Part shown: one piece after another, positions 25,968-33,734 of the stretch | How positions within the stretch are numbered: position 1 is the first letter of the stretch | Layout: the number at the start of each line of letters is the position of its first letter | From: Allobosea sp. BK604 | GTDB lineage: Bacteria; Pseudomonadota; Alphaproteobacteria; Rhizobiales; Beijerinckiaceae | Direction of reading: 5' to 3' | Assembly (NCBI RefSeq): GCF_004341515.1 | Contig: NZ_SLZF01000002.1 | Span: forward strand, 1-64,000 | Length of the DNA stretch: 64,000 nt | Made by a program: the position numbers and the translations under genes | Notes under the pieces: generated by a model | Databases searched by the model: none | Seen by the model: only the letters and a program-made list of their open reading frames with translations | Told to the model about the DNA's origin: nothing

Positions 25968-26177
25968 ATGCAGAATGCACCATGCCGTGTGATTGCCGTG
26001 TCGGATGTCAAACAGATCATCGTCAGCGCTGACCCAAGCGAGGGCGCGATCCTGTTGTTCGAACTGCCCGGGGCGGCGAATCTTGAGCTGAAGATACCGG
26101 CAATTGCGTTCGCAAAGTTGGAAGGCCTGCTCGCCAAAGCCAGCGCAACACAAGCGAAGCTTAACGGGCCGCAGTGA
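25968..26177 (+). CDS. Cassette gene 1 (copy 1): small beta-rich protein
   Basis: This 69-residue protein starts MQNAPCRVIAVSDVKQIIVS, with a GAILLFELPG strand and a C-terminal helix (AFAKLEGLLAKASATQAKL). The copy at 42674-42883 differs in only about ten residues. The stop overlaps the next start as TGATG. No known domain. The two strands plus helix could be a small dimerisation or sensor fold. Confidence 0.65.
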   Translation: MQNAPCRVIAVSDVKQIIVSADPSEGAILLFELPGAANLELKIPAIAFAKLEGLLAKASATQAKLNGPQ

Positions 26178-26383
26178 TGTCGGACATGCTATCCATGCCA
26201 CAGGAAAAGTCAGTCGCCGAGATTCATTCTCAGAGCGAGTTTCGACGAGCCCTTCGACGCGTTCGCGAACTCGAGGAGCTCCGCGCAGATACCCCCGAAT
26301 GGTCGGAGCGAACCTCTCTACAGCGTGCTATCGCCGAGTTTATGGAAAGGCGCAGCGTTTCCCGGACGGATCGGAGAAATTGA
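26177..26383 (+). CDS. Cassette gene 2 (copy 1): 'RxRELE' helical protein
   Basis: This 68-residue protein (from ATG 26177; a GTG at 26174 also fits) contains SEFRRALRRVRELEELRADT and RTSLQRAIAEFMERRS. It is paralogous to 42468-42674 and more distantly to 15970-16176 and 21815-22015. Both ends overlap neighbours (TGATG at the start, TTGA at the end), which points to strict translational coupling. Confidence 0.65.
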   Translation: MSDMLSMPQEKSVAEIHSQSEFRRALRRVRELEELRADTPEWSERTSLQRAIAEFMERRSVSRTDRRN

Positions 26384-26481
26384 AACTTGAGCCGCCGGAC
26401 CCGGATGCGGCATTGCTGATAGCTGCTGCGCTGATCACAGCGGTTGGCGCTTTCTGTATTGTCCAGTTCGCCCCGTTCTAG
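26380..26481 (+). CDS. Cassette gene 3 (copy 1): 33-residue membrane peptide, TTG start
   Basis: The TTG start overlaps the TGA of gene 2. The peptide reads (M)KLEPPDPDAALLIAAALIT and ends QFAPF, with one membrane span. Copy 2 at 42370-42471 keeps the TTG, the overlap, the KLEPPD start and the FxPF end while the span itself has drifted, which supports translation. No function known. Confidence 0.5.
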   Translation: MKLEPPDPDAALLIAAALITAVGAFCIVQFAPF

Positions 26482-26515
26482 CGACGCGGTACGAGCCGCT
26501 GACGATCGGTAGGCG

Positions 26516-26770
26516 TCAGTGCCTCGTGAGTTCCGCGGGTCTCCAAAGCCGCAGTTCGAATAGTGGATCGGCGTCTGCGACCGTCCACGGCTCGATTTTG
26601 TCTCCCCATGGCGAAATCAAGTGGTCCAAATATCCGAACGAGCCGCCCTTTTCATAGAAGCAGCATACCGTCCAGCCATTCCTGCCGGCGAATTCGACCA
26701 TGCGGGCGCGTCTCCCGTATCGGGCGGGAGGACCGGCGCTCGCGGCGATTTCTGAATAATAATGCTGCAT
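26516..26770 (-). CDS. Small hypothetical protein, MQHYYSE paralogue B
   Basis: This 84-residue protein starts MQHYYSEIAASAGPPARYG and keeps FAGRNGWTVCCFYEKGGSFG and SPWGDKIEPW. It is convergent with the three-gene cassette. The upstream 26789-26861 block is shared with paralogue A at 18320-18574. Confidence 0.65.
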   Translation of the reverse strand: MQHYYSEIAASAGPPARYGRRARMVEFAGRNGWTVCCFYEKGGSFGYLDHLISPWGDKIEPWTVADADPLFELRLWRPAELTRH

Positions 26771-26788
26771 TTCCTTACCAACTCAGGT

Positions 26789-26861
26789 GGAATTTAACAT
26801 CAAACAACGTGTTCATCATTAGATTTCGAAGTTTTCATATGCAGCAGAATGAGTAATTTTA
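26789..26861 (-). promoter_or_regulatory. Conserved AT-rich leader upstream of MQHYYSE gene B
   Basis: It matches 18593-18665 without gaps. See that entry. The block is non-coding and lies just upstream of the start codon. Confidence 0.5.
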
Positions 26862-27071
26862 CATATAGCTTCTTCTAAAATTACATTGAGGCGAAGCTCG
26901 TGGGGCCGCTTATCACTTCGGCCATTTTCCGTGCCGACACACAGCTCCGGGCGGCTCATCTCGTCGACGCTGCTGCATCGAATTCGGTATCGCGGTCAGT
27001 GAAATCGGACCTCTTGCCGAGCCTCGATGGCGACCTAAATCTCCGCCGTTCGAATATGCCTGGAGAGAAGG

Positions 27072-27398
27072 ATGAACGACTATTCGGATCAGCAACGAGG
27101 TGCGGTCGAGCGTCAGGAGGAGGACGGAACCCAGCGGTACAAGAAACTGCTTGCTGACGAGAAGAACACCATTTTCGGGGTCAAGGACGCCATACTAGCA
27201 GTCATGCTCCGGGAAGGAGCGGCGACTTGGCAGTCTGTCGAAGCCCATCTCAGCGGGGAGTGCTACAGGGCGCAGGGAGAGCTCACCCGCTTTAGGCTGG
27301 AAGCGACCCTTAATCATGTACGCCGGCTTTCCCGCAAGCCCGGCGATCCGGAAGATGGTTTGGGCGAAACAAAAGAAGTCCCCGCCAGCCGAAGCTGA
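27072..27398 (+). CDS. Hypothetical protein
   Basis: This 108-residue protein starts MNDYSDQQRGAVERQEEDG, with a helical middle (VKDAILAVMLREGAATWQSV) and a basic C terminus. GGAGAGAAGG lies just before the ATG. No family recognised. Its stop codon lies inside a terminator hairpin. Confidence 0.55.
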   Translation: MNDYSDQQRGAVERQEEDGTQRYKKLLADEKNTIFGVKDAILAVMLREGAATWQSVEAHLSGECYRAQGELTRFRLEATLNHVRRLSRKPGDPEDGLGETKEVPASRS

Positions 27399-27404
27399 CG
27401 GGGC
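27371..27404 (-). terminator. Third of three tandem leftward terminators
   Basis: GTCCCCGCCAGCC pairs with GGCTGACGGGGC-type bases across a GAA loop (one or two mismatches). The minus strand continues into TTCTTTTG. It also overlaps the end of the rightward gene 27072-27398. Confidence 0.6.
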
Positions 27405-27468
27405 CGGAAGTTCATGGTGATGCAAGGGACCACCCAATAAACGCGCCAGCCCACTGTGTTCCTAGCGC

Positions 27469-27500
27469 AAAAGCCCCGTCGCGCCGAAGCGAGACGGGGC
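27469..27500 (-). terminator. Second of three tandem leftward terminators
   Basis: On the minus strand GCCCCGTCTCGC pairs with GCGCGACGGGGC around TTCG and is followed by TTTT. Confidence 0.7.
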
Positions 27501-27641
27501 CGAAATCTAAGGGTGTCGAGGTGCGCCGCCGGGTGCGCGCGGGCTTGAGCCGTTCGGAGATAGGGGTAGGAACACCGAAGCAGTGCCCGACGCCCCCGGC
27601 GACGCCTTGGCAGCCTATCCGAGATTGGGTGGGCGCCAAAC

Positions 27642-27675
27642 AAAAAAGGCCGGCCGCCCAAAAGGACGACCGGCC
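27642..27675 (-). terminator. First of three tandem leftward terminators, behind the lysis genes
   Basis: On the minus strand GGCCGGTCGTCC pairs with GGGCGGCCGGCC across TTTT and is followed by TTTTTT. It is the first strong stop met by transcription coming from the phage lysis genes. Confidence 0.75.
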
Positions 27676-27734
27676 AAGTCTAAGGAGGAAACGCCCAAGG
27701 AGGGCGGCTATTGCCGAGGGTTAGCCCGGCAATC

Positions 27735-28121
27735 TCAGGGGGGCTTTCGCCGGCGATGGATGGGCGCCCGCTTCGGCCCGAGCTCGCGCAACATCTGCTG
27801 CGCCATGATCTCGGCCCTCCGTACGATCTCCTCTTCCTTTTCTTCGTCCTGGGCGCACTCGAGCAGGAGGTCGCGGATCGCTTCCAACGCGACGGCGATC
27901 CGCTCGTTCACCGCAGCGGTCTTTTCCTGCGCGGCTGCGATCGCGCGGAACGGCCCCATGTCGGCGATGGTGCCGCCGGCGACGACGACATCGGCCGCGC
28001 TCGGCTGCGGCGGAGCCTTCCGCTCCTTGAGGTACTTCGCCGCCGCCAGCCAGGCAGCGACTATGCCCACGCCGATGGTGGCCGCGACGTTTTCGACGGT
28101 CAGCGAGCTAAGGTCCATCAT
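27735..28121 (-). CDS. Phage-type small membrane protein
   Basis: This 128-residue protein has one N-terminal membrane span (ATIGVGIVAAWLAAAKYL) and a long charged coiled-coil-like region (AIRDLLLECAQDEEKEEEIV) ending in a basic tail. The layout is that of accessory proteins in phage lysis modules. It overlaps the upstream gene by 14 bp. Confidence 0.55.
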   Translation of the reverse strand: MMDLSSLTVENVAATIGVGIVAAWLAAAKYLKERKAPPQPSAADVVVAGGTIADMGPFRAIAAAQEKTAAVNERIAVALEAIRDLLLECAQDEEKEEEIVRRAEIMAQQMLRELGPKRAPIHRRRKPP

Positions 28122-28569
28122 CCCGGGCCTTGTCCATCTTGGCGGCGTCTGACGCGGCAGCGACCACGTTCATGAGGTCGAGCACGAGCAGGCCGGGATA
28201 GACGGCAAGGCCAGTCGTCGTCGTCTCGGCGGCCAGGAGGCCGAAGGTGATCTGGAGCCAGAGGAAGCACGATAGGAACGACGCCACCATGCGCACGTGC
28301 GGCGACCAGCGACCGTACCAGGTGTCATGGAACGTGCCGTTGACGATCAGAGCCGCGAAGCGGAACACGCCGGTCGCGATCGCCCAGGCCGCCCATGTGC
28401 CCTCGCTGGCGAGTGCGGCCATCTGCGCCCACGACACCGACCGCGCGAACGTCTCATCCGGCCCGAACAGGATCCAGCCCCAAACGACCATGATCCCGGC
28501 GAGCACCCATTCGGAGCGCCGCGCCGGGAAGTGATCGGGGATGCCGCGATAGACGCGCAGGATGACCAT
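28108..28569 (-). CDS. Phage-type multi-span membrane protein
   Basis: This 153-residue protein has about four hydrophobic segments (WVLAGIMVVWGWILFGP, AAWAIATGVFRFAALIV, MVASFLSCFLWLQITFGLL and a last one near 125). Proteins of this sort occur in rhizobial prophage lysis regions. A holin-like or superinfection role is possible but unproven. It lies 9 bp after the holin gene. Confidence 0.55.
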   Translation of the reverse strand: MVILRVYRGIPDHFPARRSEWVLAGIMVVWGWILFGPDETFARSVSWAQMAALASEGTWAAWAIATGVFRFAALIVNGTFHDTWYGRWSPHVRMVASFLSCFLWLQITFGLLAAETTTTGLAVYPGLLVLDLMNVVAAASDAAKMDKARDDGP

Positions 28570-28578
28570 CGCCCTGCC

Positions 28579-28866
28579 CTACCTCGCGACCTGAACGGTC
28601 GGGTCTGCGACCTGCTCCTTGATCGCCTGCCCCGCGTCGGTCGGCTTCAGCTTGACGTCGATCCCCTCAGGCAGCGCCGCGGCCGACGCGACCAAGCCGG
28701 CCTTGCGCCGGATGTACAGACTGTAGCCGGTTGTGAGCAGCGTCATGGTCGCGCCCACAATCATCTGCATTGATCCGTCGTCCATATAGCCGCGCGTCAC
28801 CAGCGCCGCTCCGGCGGTCTGGAGGAGCGTGCGGACGAGGCTCCAGAACTGCTCCATCGTGAACAT
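28579..28866 (-). CDS. Probable phage holin
   Basis: This 95-residue protein starts MFTMEQFWSLVRTLLQTAGA, with two membrane segments (about 12-26 and 34-52: MIVGATMTLLTTGYSLYI), the plan of small holins of the kind found in Paracoccus/Rhizobiales phages. Holins open the inner membrane so that endolysin reaches the cell wall. It sits between the lipoprotein and the membrane-protein genes. Confidence 0.7.
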   Translation of the reverse strand: MFTMEQFWSLVRTLLQTAGAALVTRGYMDDGSMQMIVGATMTLLTTGYSLYIRRKAGLVASAAALPEGIDVKLKPTDAGQAIKEQVADPTVQVAR

Positions 28867-28901
28867 GATGCTCTCCTTGATGATCTTCGTTGCGCAGAAG
28901 C

Positions 28902-29264
28902 TCAGCCGCCGGCGCGGGCCGCCGCGATGGCGGCGTAGGCGTTGGCCAAGGCGACGAGCGCCTCGCTGACATCCCGCGGCGGGGCGGCGCAGAAGGTCGC
29001 GACGGCGATCCGTGCGTCCTGGGCGGCCTGCTGGACCTTCGAAGGCGAAAGCAGGTCGACCGCGAGCGCGGCGGTCTGCACGGTCGCGCATTGCTCCGCG
29101 AGCTTGGCGCTGACCTTCTCGATCTTCGGGTCGATCGTGGTCTCGCCGACGATCGCGCCGACGCCGGCGGCGATCTGGCCCCAGGCGCCGGGGTTGTTGA
29201 TGCTTTGGCAGCCGGCGAGCGCCAGCGCGCCCAGGGCGACGAGCGCCAGGACGAAACGGTTCAT
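28902..29264 (-). CDS. Phage-type lipoprotein
   Basis: The ATG at 29264 gives 120 residues with a lipobox: MNRFVLALVALGALALAGC, cleavage before Cys19. The mature part is helical (AALAVDLLSPSKVQQAAQDA). It may be an outer-membrane spanin-type subunit or another lysis accessory. Two convergent ORFs on the other strand look like shadows. Confidence 0.6.
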   Translation of the reverse strand: MNRFVLALVALGALALAGCQSINNPGAWGQIAAGVGAIVGETTIDPKIEKVSAKLAEQCATVQTAALAVDLLSPSKVQQAAQDARIAVATFCAAPPRDVSEALVALANAYAAIAAARAGG

Positions 29265-29353
29265 GGTGATGCTCCAGATTGTGGATGCGGCTGGCCCGGC
29301 CGCTGCGGGAACCGGAACCACTCATCCGCGTAATTGCTGCGGAGAGAGCGGCT

Positions 29354-29653
29354 ATGGGATTCGGTACCGAGTTTGAATGCAGCAGTTGCGGCTCGCCGGC
29401 GGTGACCCTGCCGACAAAACTCTCGGATATCGCGATGGTCCGCTGCGCCGCGTGTCACGCGGAGATCGGGACTTGGTACGATTTCAAGAAGGGGATCTGC
29501 GGTACGCTGAGGCGCCTGGGTGTGGGCCTGAGCGCCGACCCAATCATGCTACCTCATGAACAGATATCGGCCCGGTCAGAGGACCGTTTGAACCTGGCGC
29601 CGGAGCAAGTCTCCACACGCGGCCGCGCCGACGACCGAAGGGTCGAACGCTAG
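29354..29653 (+). CDS. Small zinc-ribbon protein
   Basis: The ATG at 29354 gives 99 residues. Two Cys pairs, C9-x2-C12 and C30-x2-C33 (ECSSCGS, RCAACHAE), form a zinc ribbon, followed by EIGTWYDFKKG. The C-terminal 25 residues overlap the end of the convergent endolysin gene and are probably not conserved. Function unknown. Confidence 0.55.
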   Translation: MGFGTEFECSSCGSPAVTLPTKLSDIAMVRCAACHAEIGTWYDFKKGICGTLRRLGVGLSADPIMLPHEQISARSEDRLNLAPEQVSTRGRADDRRVER

Positions 29654-30418
29654 CCGCGCAATGTCCCACTTGCCTTTTTGCTTGATGCCGAGATTGGCCT
29701 GGACCTCGGCATGCGAGAGCACGGTCTTGGGCGTGACCGGAATGCCGTAGCGCCGGCAGAGATCCGCGATGACGGCTGGGAGAGCGTTGCACTGCACCTT
29801 CGTCATCGGCGCACTGCCCCGCTTGAAGGGGCTCTCGACCGCGCCGGCCATGCAACAGAGCGAGACTCCGATCGAGCCCGTGTTGCAGTTGAGCGTGTGC
29901 GCGGCGTAGCCGGTCTTCGCGCCCCGCGCGTCGTTCAGAGCAATGGAGGGGATGCCGCGGACGAGCTTCCCATCACTCTCGACGAGGATATGATAGTGGC
30001 TGCGGTCGAGACCTGACGCCGTATGGTTGCCGGCGGTCCAGTGGACTATGAGGCGGTTCATCTGGGCCGCTGGCATCCAGTCGAGCGGCACGATGCGCTG
30101 GCCGCCGCCCCCGCCGCTCCCAGGGTCATTGCTTCCGGGCACAACCTGAACCGGTCCGCCCTTGGCTAGCACTGCCTTGGCCAGAGCTGCGGCGGTAAGT
30201 GGCCCCACAACGCCGTCCGGCTTGAGCCCCGCGGCGCGCTGGAACGCGACCACGGCCGCGGTCGTCTTCTTGCCCGGCAGCCCGTCAACAGGCCCCGGGA
30301 TCATAAACACCAACATCGGGGTCGAGATCGTGAGTGAGAGCGGGCGGTGCACGATGCCCCGCTTGCCGCGAAACACTAAGAAAAGAACTCGATGAGCTCC
30401 CGGCTGACGTCCGGCCAC
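29576..30418 (-). CDS. Phage endolysin: N-acetylmuramoyl-L-alanine amidase with peptidoglycan-binding domain
   Basis: Residues about 40-85 are a peptidoglycan-binding domain (GPVDGLPGKKTTAAVVAFQR). Residues 115-265 are an amidase-2-type domain: LIVHWTAG with zinc-ligand His, HYHILV, and VLSHAEV near 240 with the second His. The enzyme cleaves the amide between muramic acid and L-alanine. The N-terminal 35 residues (MAGRQPGAHRVLF) look foreign and the upstream DNA is a patchwork of gene fragments, so the true start may be lost or later. Confidence 0.8.
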   Translation of the reverse strand: MAGRQPGAHRVLFLVFRGKRGIVHRPLSLTISTPMLVFMIPGPVDGLPGKKTTAAVVAFQRAAGLKPDGVVGPLTAAALAKAVLAKGGPVQVVPGSNDPGSGGGGGQRIVPLDWMPAAQMNRLIVHWTAGNHTASGLDRSHYHILVESDGKLVRGIPSIALNDARGAKTGYAAHTLNCNTGSIGVSLCCMAGAVESPFKRGSAPMTKVQCNALPAVIADLCRRYGIPVTPKTVLSHAEVQANLGIKQKGKWDIARLAFDPSVVGAAACGDLLRRQVQTVL

Positions 30419-30499
30419 GAGCGCCAGGCTTGCGTATCCGCCAGAAGGAGTCGGCGCCCTGCAGAAAATCTGGTTGGGCAGGCCCGTGAGCGTCCCGAC

Positions 30500-30640
30500 G
30501 TGCCTTCGACCACGGTTGCAGAAGTCACGCCTGATACCGACCCCATCTTCTTCGTCGTCTAGTTTCTCGAGGTGGAGGAGCTCCTCGCGTGCCCCTTTGA
30601 GCCAGATGATGAGTTCGTTGAGCTTGACCTGTATCGCTCA
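30500..30640 (-). pseudogene. C-terminal fragment of a low-affinity iron permease-like gene
   Basis: The leftward frame reads AIQVKLNELIIWLKGAREEL then HLEKLDDEEDGVGIRRDFC, matching the C-terminal part of the intact genes at 41827-42249 and 60968-61399 (QIKLDELIVRLEGAREELLD). It is joined directly to a ligase fragment at about 30640. Confidence 0.75.
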
Positions 30641-30644
30641 GCGG

Positions 30645-30890
30645 CGCCGGGAAGCGCGCGGCCAGGAGCAGCCGGCCGATGCCGCCGATCGCAGCGGGAG
30701 ACCGCTCGTAGCCGATGATCAGGAAGGTCTCGCTCTGGACGCCTTGATCTTCACCCATTCGCCAACGCGCCCGGAGCGATAGCGCGGGTTTGGCTTTTTG
30801 CGATGATGCTTTCGAGGCCCAGCGTGCAGGCCTGCTCAGGCAGCTCGGCGCCCGGACGGTCTGTATCCTCGCTCACGCTGATGCCTGCCT
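30645..30890 (-). pseudogene. Internal fragment of the NHEJ-type DNA ligase
   Basis: Two leftward frames read GISVSEDTDRPGAELPEQAC, LGLESIIAK and then VQSETFLIIGYERSPAAIGG. These match the centre of the intact ligase at 57394-58452 (SEEIDAPGAALLRQAC, QSETFLIVGYEPSSVALGGI). At least one frameshift separates them; both ends of the gene are missing. Confidence 0.8.
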
Positions 30891-31281
30891 TCGCCTCGGG
30901 AGGGTGGGGATAGGGGCGACCGGTGCGATAATCCGCTACGGTGCACGTGCACGTGACCATAAGCAGTGGATGACAGTCTCGACCTGCGCGCGGCTAACGA
31001 AATGACCCCGCCAGTATGACCTAGCGGGGCATAGTCTCCTGATGTGGGACTGGCATTCCCGTCGCAGAACGCCGACGTCTCCGACATGTTCCAAATCAAA
31101 AGGCCCACCGTTCCTATTCGTAACGGTAGGCCAGGTCGTGGGATCTTAGGGGAATGCCATTTCAAACGCCGCACCGGAAGACTTATTCAGCCACGGCTCC
31201 TGCGAGGATGGGGCCTTCAAAGCACTCCGGGGCGGTTCGCTGCCGCGGCGGATCAATGTCCAACGCAGACTTGCTGCCCCT
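30891..31281. other. Gene-free stretch between ligase fragment and hsp20 operon
   Basis: It holds the hsp20 terminator at 31098-31132 and a weaker hairpin near 31005-31030 (CCCCGC / GCGGGG, no T-run). No credible gene. Confidence 0.4.
31098..31132 (-). terminator. Rho-independent terminator of the hsp20 operon
   Basis: On the minus strand GGCCTACCGTTACG and its complementary AACGGTGGGCC form a stem of about 11 bp with one mismatch, followed by TTTTG. It lies 150 bp after the last hsp20 stop. Confidence 0.75.
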
Positions 31282-31779
31282 TCAGTTCGCCTTCACTTCG
31301 ACTTTCCTTCCCCGCGACAACTCATTTTGTGTCTTTGGAAGTGTCACGATCAGGACGCCGTTCCTGAATTCGGCCTTAGCCTTCTCGGTGTCGACGCCCG
31401 CCGGCAAGGAGATCGAGCGGTAGAACGATCCGTAAGCGCGTTCAGATAGGTGATAGCCCCTCTTGCTGACGTCGTGTTCGATCCTCTTCTCGCCTTTGAT
31501 GATGAGTGTATTGTCCGTGAGCGAAACATCGACCTCCTTCTGATCGATCCCCGGAAGTTCGACCGAGACTTCCAGTGCGCTTTCCGTCTCGACCATATCA
31601 GCTTTCGGCCCGTCGGAAGCCCGTGCGAGACCTGAGAACGGCTGATCGAACCGTTTCCAGAAATCCTCGAATATGCGGTTCACATCGCGCTGCAGTAAGA
31701 AGACCGGATTATCCTCATCCCGCTTCGCGATTTCGCTTCCTTTATTATTGCCCCATGGAATCAGGTCTCTGATTTGCAT
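31282..31779 (-). CDS. Hsp20-family small heat-shock protein (third of operon)
   Basis: The ATG at 31779 is chosen because GGAGG lies 6 bases upstream. The 165-residue protein has an N-terminal arm with FLLQRDVNRIFEDFWKRFD and an alpha-crystallin domain from about 55 (VSVELPGIDQKEVDVSLTDN) to the GVLIVTLPK strand near 145, then a short tail. These chaperones hold unfolding proteins for refolding. It is the last of three consecutive Hsp20 genes, 23 bp after the second. Confidence 0.92.
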   Translation of the reverse strand: MQIRDLIPWGNNKGSEIAKRDEDNPVFLLQRDVNRIFEDFWKRFDQPFSGLARASDGPKADMVETESALEVSVELPGIDQKEVDVSLTDNTLIIKGEKRIEHDVSKRGYHLSERAYGSFYRSISLPAGVDTEKAKAEFRNGVLIVTLPKTQNELSRGRKVEVKAN

Positions 31780-31802
31780 CGTCAACCTCCGCTTGTCACT
31801 AG

Positions 31803-32207
31803 CTAAGCCATCTTGAGTTGAATCTTTCGGGCCTTAGCGGGCGCCGCTTTTGGCAGTACCAGACGCAAGACGCCGTTCTTTTGCGACGCTTCGATGCCGT
31901 CCCGATCGATGTCCTCGGACAGTGTAAAGACGCGCTCGTAGTCGCCCAGCCCATATTCGGCATAGACCTGGCGATAGGTCTGATGCGGCCGTTCGGTGGC
32001 GTAGCCGCTGATAGCCAGGGTCCGCTTCTCTAACGTGATGTCGACTCCATCCGGCGCAACACCCGGCATGTCGACCAGCAAGACGACGTTATCCTGCGTC
32101 TCGTATATGTCGACCCGCGGCACAACGACCGGCCGCGCGCGTGTCCGTTCGCCGCCATCAAGCTTGTTTGGGACCAGGTAGTCTCGCCTCTCCACCTCCT
32201 GAGCCAT
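31803..32207 (-). CDS. Hsp20-family small heat-shock protein (second of operon)
   Basis: This 134-residue protein has an alpha-crystallin domain from about 30 (PRVDIYETQDNVVLLVDMPG) to GVLRLVLPKA near 120. It belongs to a different Hsp20 subgroup from its neighbours (short N-terminal arm, GDYERVFTLSEDIDRDGIEA). GGAGGCG lies before the ATG. It is 11 bp after the first hsp20 gene. Confidence 0.92.
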   Translation of the reverse strand: MAQEVERRDYLVPNKLDGGERTRARPVVVPRVDIYETQDNVVLLVDMPGVAPDGVDITLEKRTLAISGYATERPHQTYRQVYAEYGLGDYERVFTLSEDIDRDGIEASQKNGVLRLVLPKAAPAKARKIQLKMA

Positions 32208-32218
32208 GTTCGCCTCCT

Positions 32219-32653
32219 TTAACTATTGATCTGGATCTTCTTCGGCCGATCCGCCTCAGGCCGGTGCAGCTCGATTTCGAGCAACCCGTTGGCAAACCGC
32301 GTTTCGACGCGCTCAGGATCGACGCGGAACGGCAACTGCACCGTACGCGAGAAGCTTCCGTAGGCGCGCTCGCGCCGATGCCAGACGGACTTCTCGTCCT
32401 CCGTCCGCGGTTCGCGCGTGCCCTGCAATGTCAGCGTGTTCTCGCGCACCGTAAGATCGACGTCCTCGGGCACGATCCCAGGCAACTCCGCAGTTACCGC
32501 CACACTGTCTCCCCCGATCCAGAGATTGATCGGTGGAAACTCTCGACCGGCGCCCGCGCTCAGTCCGGCGAGCCGCTGGTTCATCTCCTCCTGCATGCGC
32601 CGCATTTCCAGAAACGGGTCGAACCCGAAGCGGCCAAAGTCCGATAACAGCAT
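32219..32653 (-). CDS. Hsp20-family small heat-shock protein (first of operon)
   Basis: The ATG at 32653 has GGAGG 6 bases upstream and beats the in-frame ATG at 32665, whose own codons contain that ribosome-binding site. The 144-residue protein starts MLLSDFGRFGFDPFLEMRRM and has an alpha-crystallin domain (VTAELPGIVPEDVDLTVREN to GLLEIELHRPEA). A CCTCC in the leader could pair with the ribosome-binding site, so thermosensor control is possible but not shown. Confidence 0.92.
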   Translation of the reverse strand: MLLSDFGRFGFDPFLEMRRMQEEMNQRLAGLSAGAGREFPPINLWIGGDSVAVTAELPGIVPEDVDLTVRENTLTLQGTREPRTEDEKSVWHRRERAYGSFSRTVQLPFRVDPERVETRFANGLLEIELHRPEADRPKKIQINS

Positions 32654-33042
32654 TTGAACCTCCATCGCTTCATGACCTGGCATGACACCTCGCGCGCACG
32701 CGCGCTCCGGAGGCGTGTATCGGTCAGTGGCAAGCGAGATGAAGCGATCCGGTCCAAGTCCGAGCCGGTCGATCGCATGAGCTCGCGAAACGCGAGTAGG
32801 AGGGGTTCGAGCAAACACCGGACCACATCCTCCTTACGAAGCGACATGAGCCGAACTCGGTCCACTCGTGAGTCGGACCGTCGTTCCCGCGCCAGGATCC
32901 GATAGCGGCATCCGGCGACAACGAATTAGGAAGGGCAAAAATGCGTTTCAAGGGGTGATCGATCGCTTGAAGCCGGCGTCATGCGCTTGCAGCCTCAGGC
33001 GGGCAACCTCACATCTCTGGCCGTCGAGAATGCAGAGGAAAA
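32654..33042. other. Leader and intergenic region upstream of the hsp20 operon
   Basis: This stretch has no supported gene. It contains a GC-rich inverted segment near 32690-32705 (GCGCGCACGCGCGC) and the candidate heat-shock promoter at 32924-32952. Confidence 0.4.
32924..32952 (-). promoter_or_regulatory. Candidate heat-shock sigma (RpoH) promoter for hsp20 genes
   Basis: On the minus strand CCCTTGAA (-35) is followed 17 bases later by CTAATT (-10). CTTGAA is the hallmark -35 box of RpoH promoters. It would give a leader of about 260 bases before the first hsp20. Confidence 0.35.
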
Positions 33043-33177
33043 ATGCGGTTCTCATCACTGGATGCGAATGATCTTGCTCGGGCGCAGGCCGCTCTAGAGA
33101 CCGCGTGGCGTGCCGTCGACTTGGCGGGCATCGCCGAGGATGAAGATGACTTGGCGCTTCGTGCCCGTCACAGTTAA
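33043..33177 (+). CDS. 44-residue hypothetical protein
   Basis: The peptide starts MRFSSLDANDLARAQAALET and ends DLALRARHS. AGAGGAAA lies just before the ATG. Helical and acidic at the C terminus. No relative seen in the window. Confidence 0.4.
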   Translation: MRFSSLDANDLARAQAALETAWRAVDLAGIAEDEDDLALRARHS

Positions 33178-33384
33178 CGGCATCCTTCGCACAGAGGTTC
33201 GGGCGGGCCGGCGAACGAGAGTCCGCGAGCACCGCGATCTGCCTTCAAATCTACTACACGGGCCTCTTGAACCAAGCCGGCATATTCCCAGATTTCCGTC
33301 GCGAAGCTCTTCGCGCTGAAAGGAGTCATTGGGAGAGCCTGAGATGCCAAAGCCGAATGTTCCAGTTCCGTTTGCCTCAACCGC

Positions 33385-33681
33385 ATGCGGCGACGCGACG
33401 ATCGCGATCGGTTACTGCGGCCGAGCTGCTTTTATCGAAGGCCGCGCGATGTCCTCGAGGATTGGTCTTTAACCCCGGGAGAGAAACGAGCGATCTTGTC
33501 CTCCTGGGCCTCCGATGCCTGCGCGGTCACCTCATGCCCGCAGCTGAGGCATCCTGATTTTGCCGCCGAGCCGGTCTCATTCGACGAGGTCATGGACGCG
33601 CTTATCGCACTCGATCGTGGTGACCGCCCAGATCGTGAGGTCGCGAGCCTGTCGCGCGGCACCGAGACTCTGTCAGCCTGA
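33385..33681 (+). CDS. Small rhizobial protein, paralogue A of the 'SWASDAC' pair
   Basis: Residues 5-80 match the protein at 38490-38831: RDRLLRPSCFYRRPRDVLED, then EKRAILSSWASDACAV, LRHPDFA and FDEVMDALIALDR. The first ATG gives only a short start; an alternative frame beginning at 33344 (MPKPNVPVPFAS) resembles the N terminus of the paralogue, so the start may be frameshifted. Function unknown; typical of Rhizobiales genomic islands. Confidence 0.65.
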   Translation: MRRRDDRDRLLRPSCFYRRPRDVLEDWSLTPGEKRAILSSWASDACAVTSCPQLRHPDFAAEPVSFDEVMDALIALDRGDRPDREVASLSRGTETLSA

Positions 33682-33734
33682 TCGGGAGGACATGGTGATG
33701 ACAACAATCCACTGCTTGGCCGGGGAGCATCACG

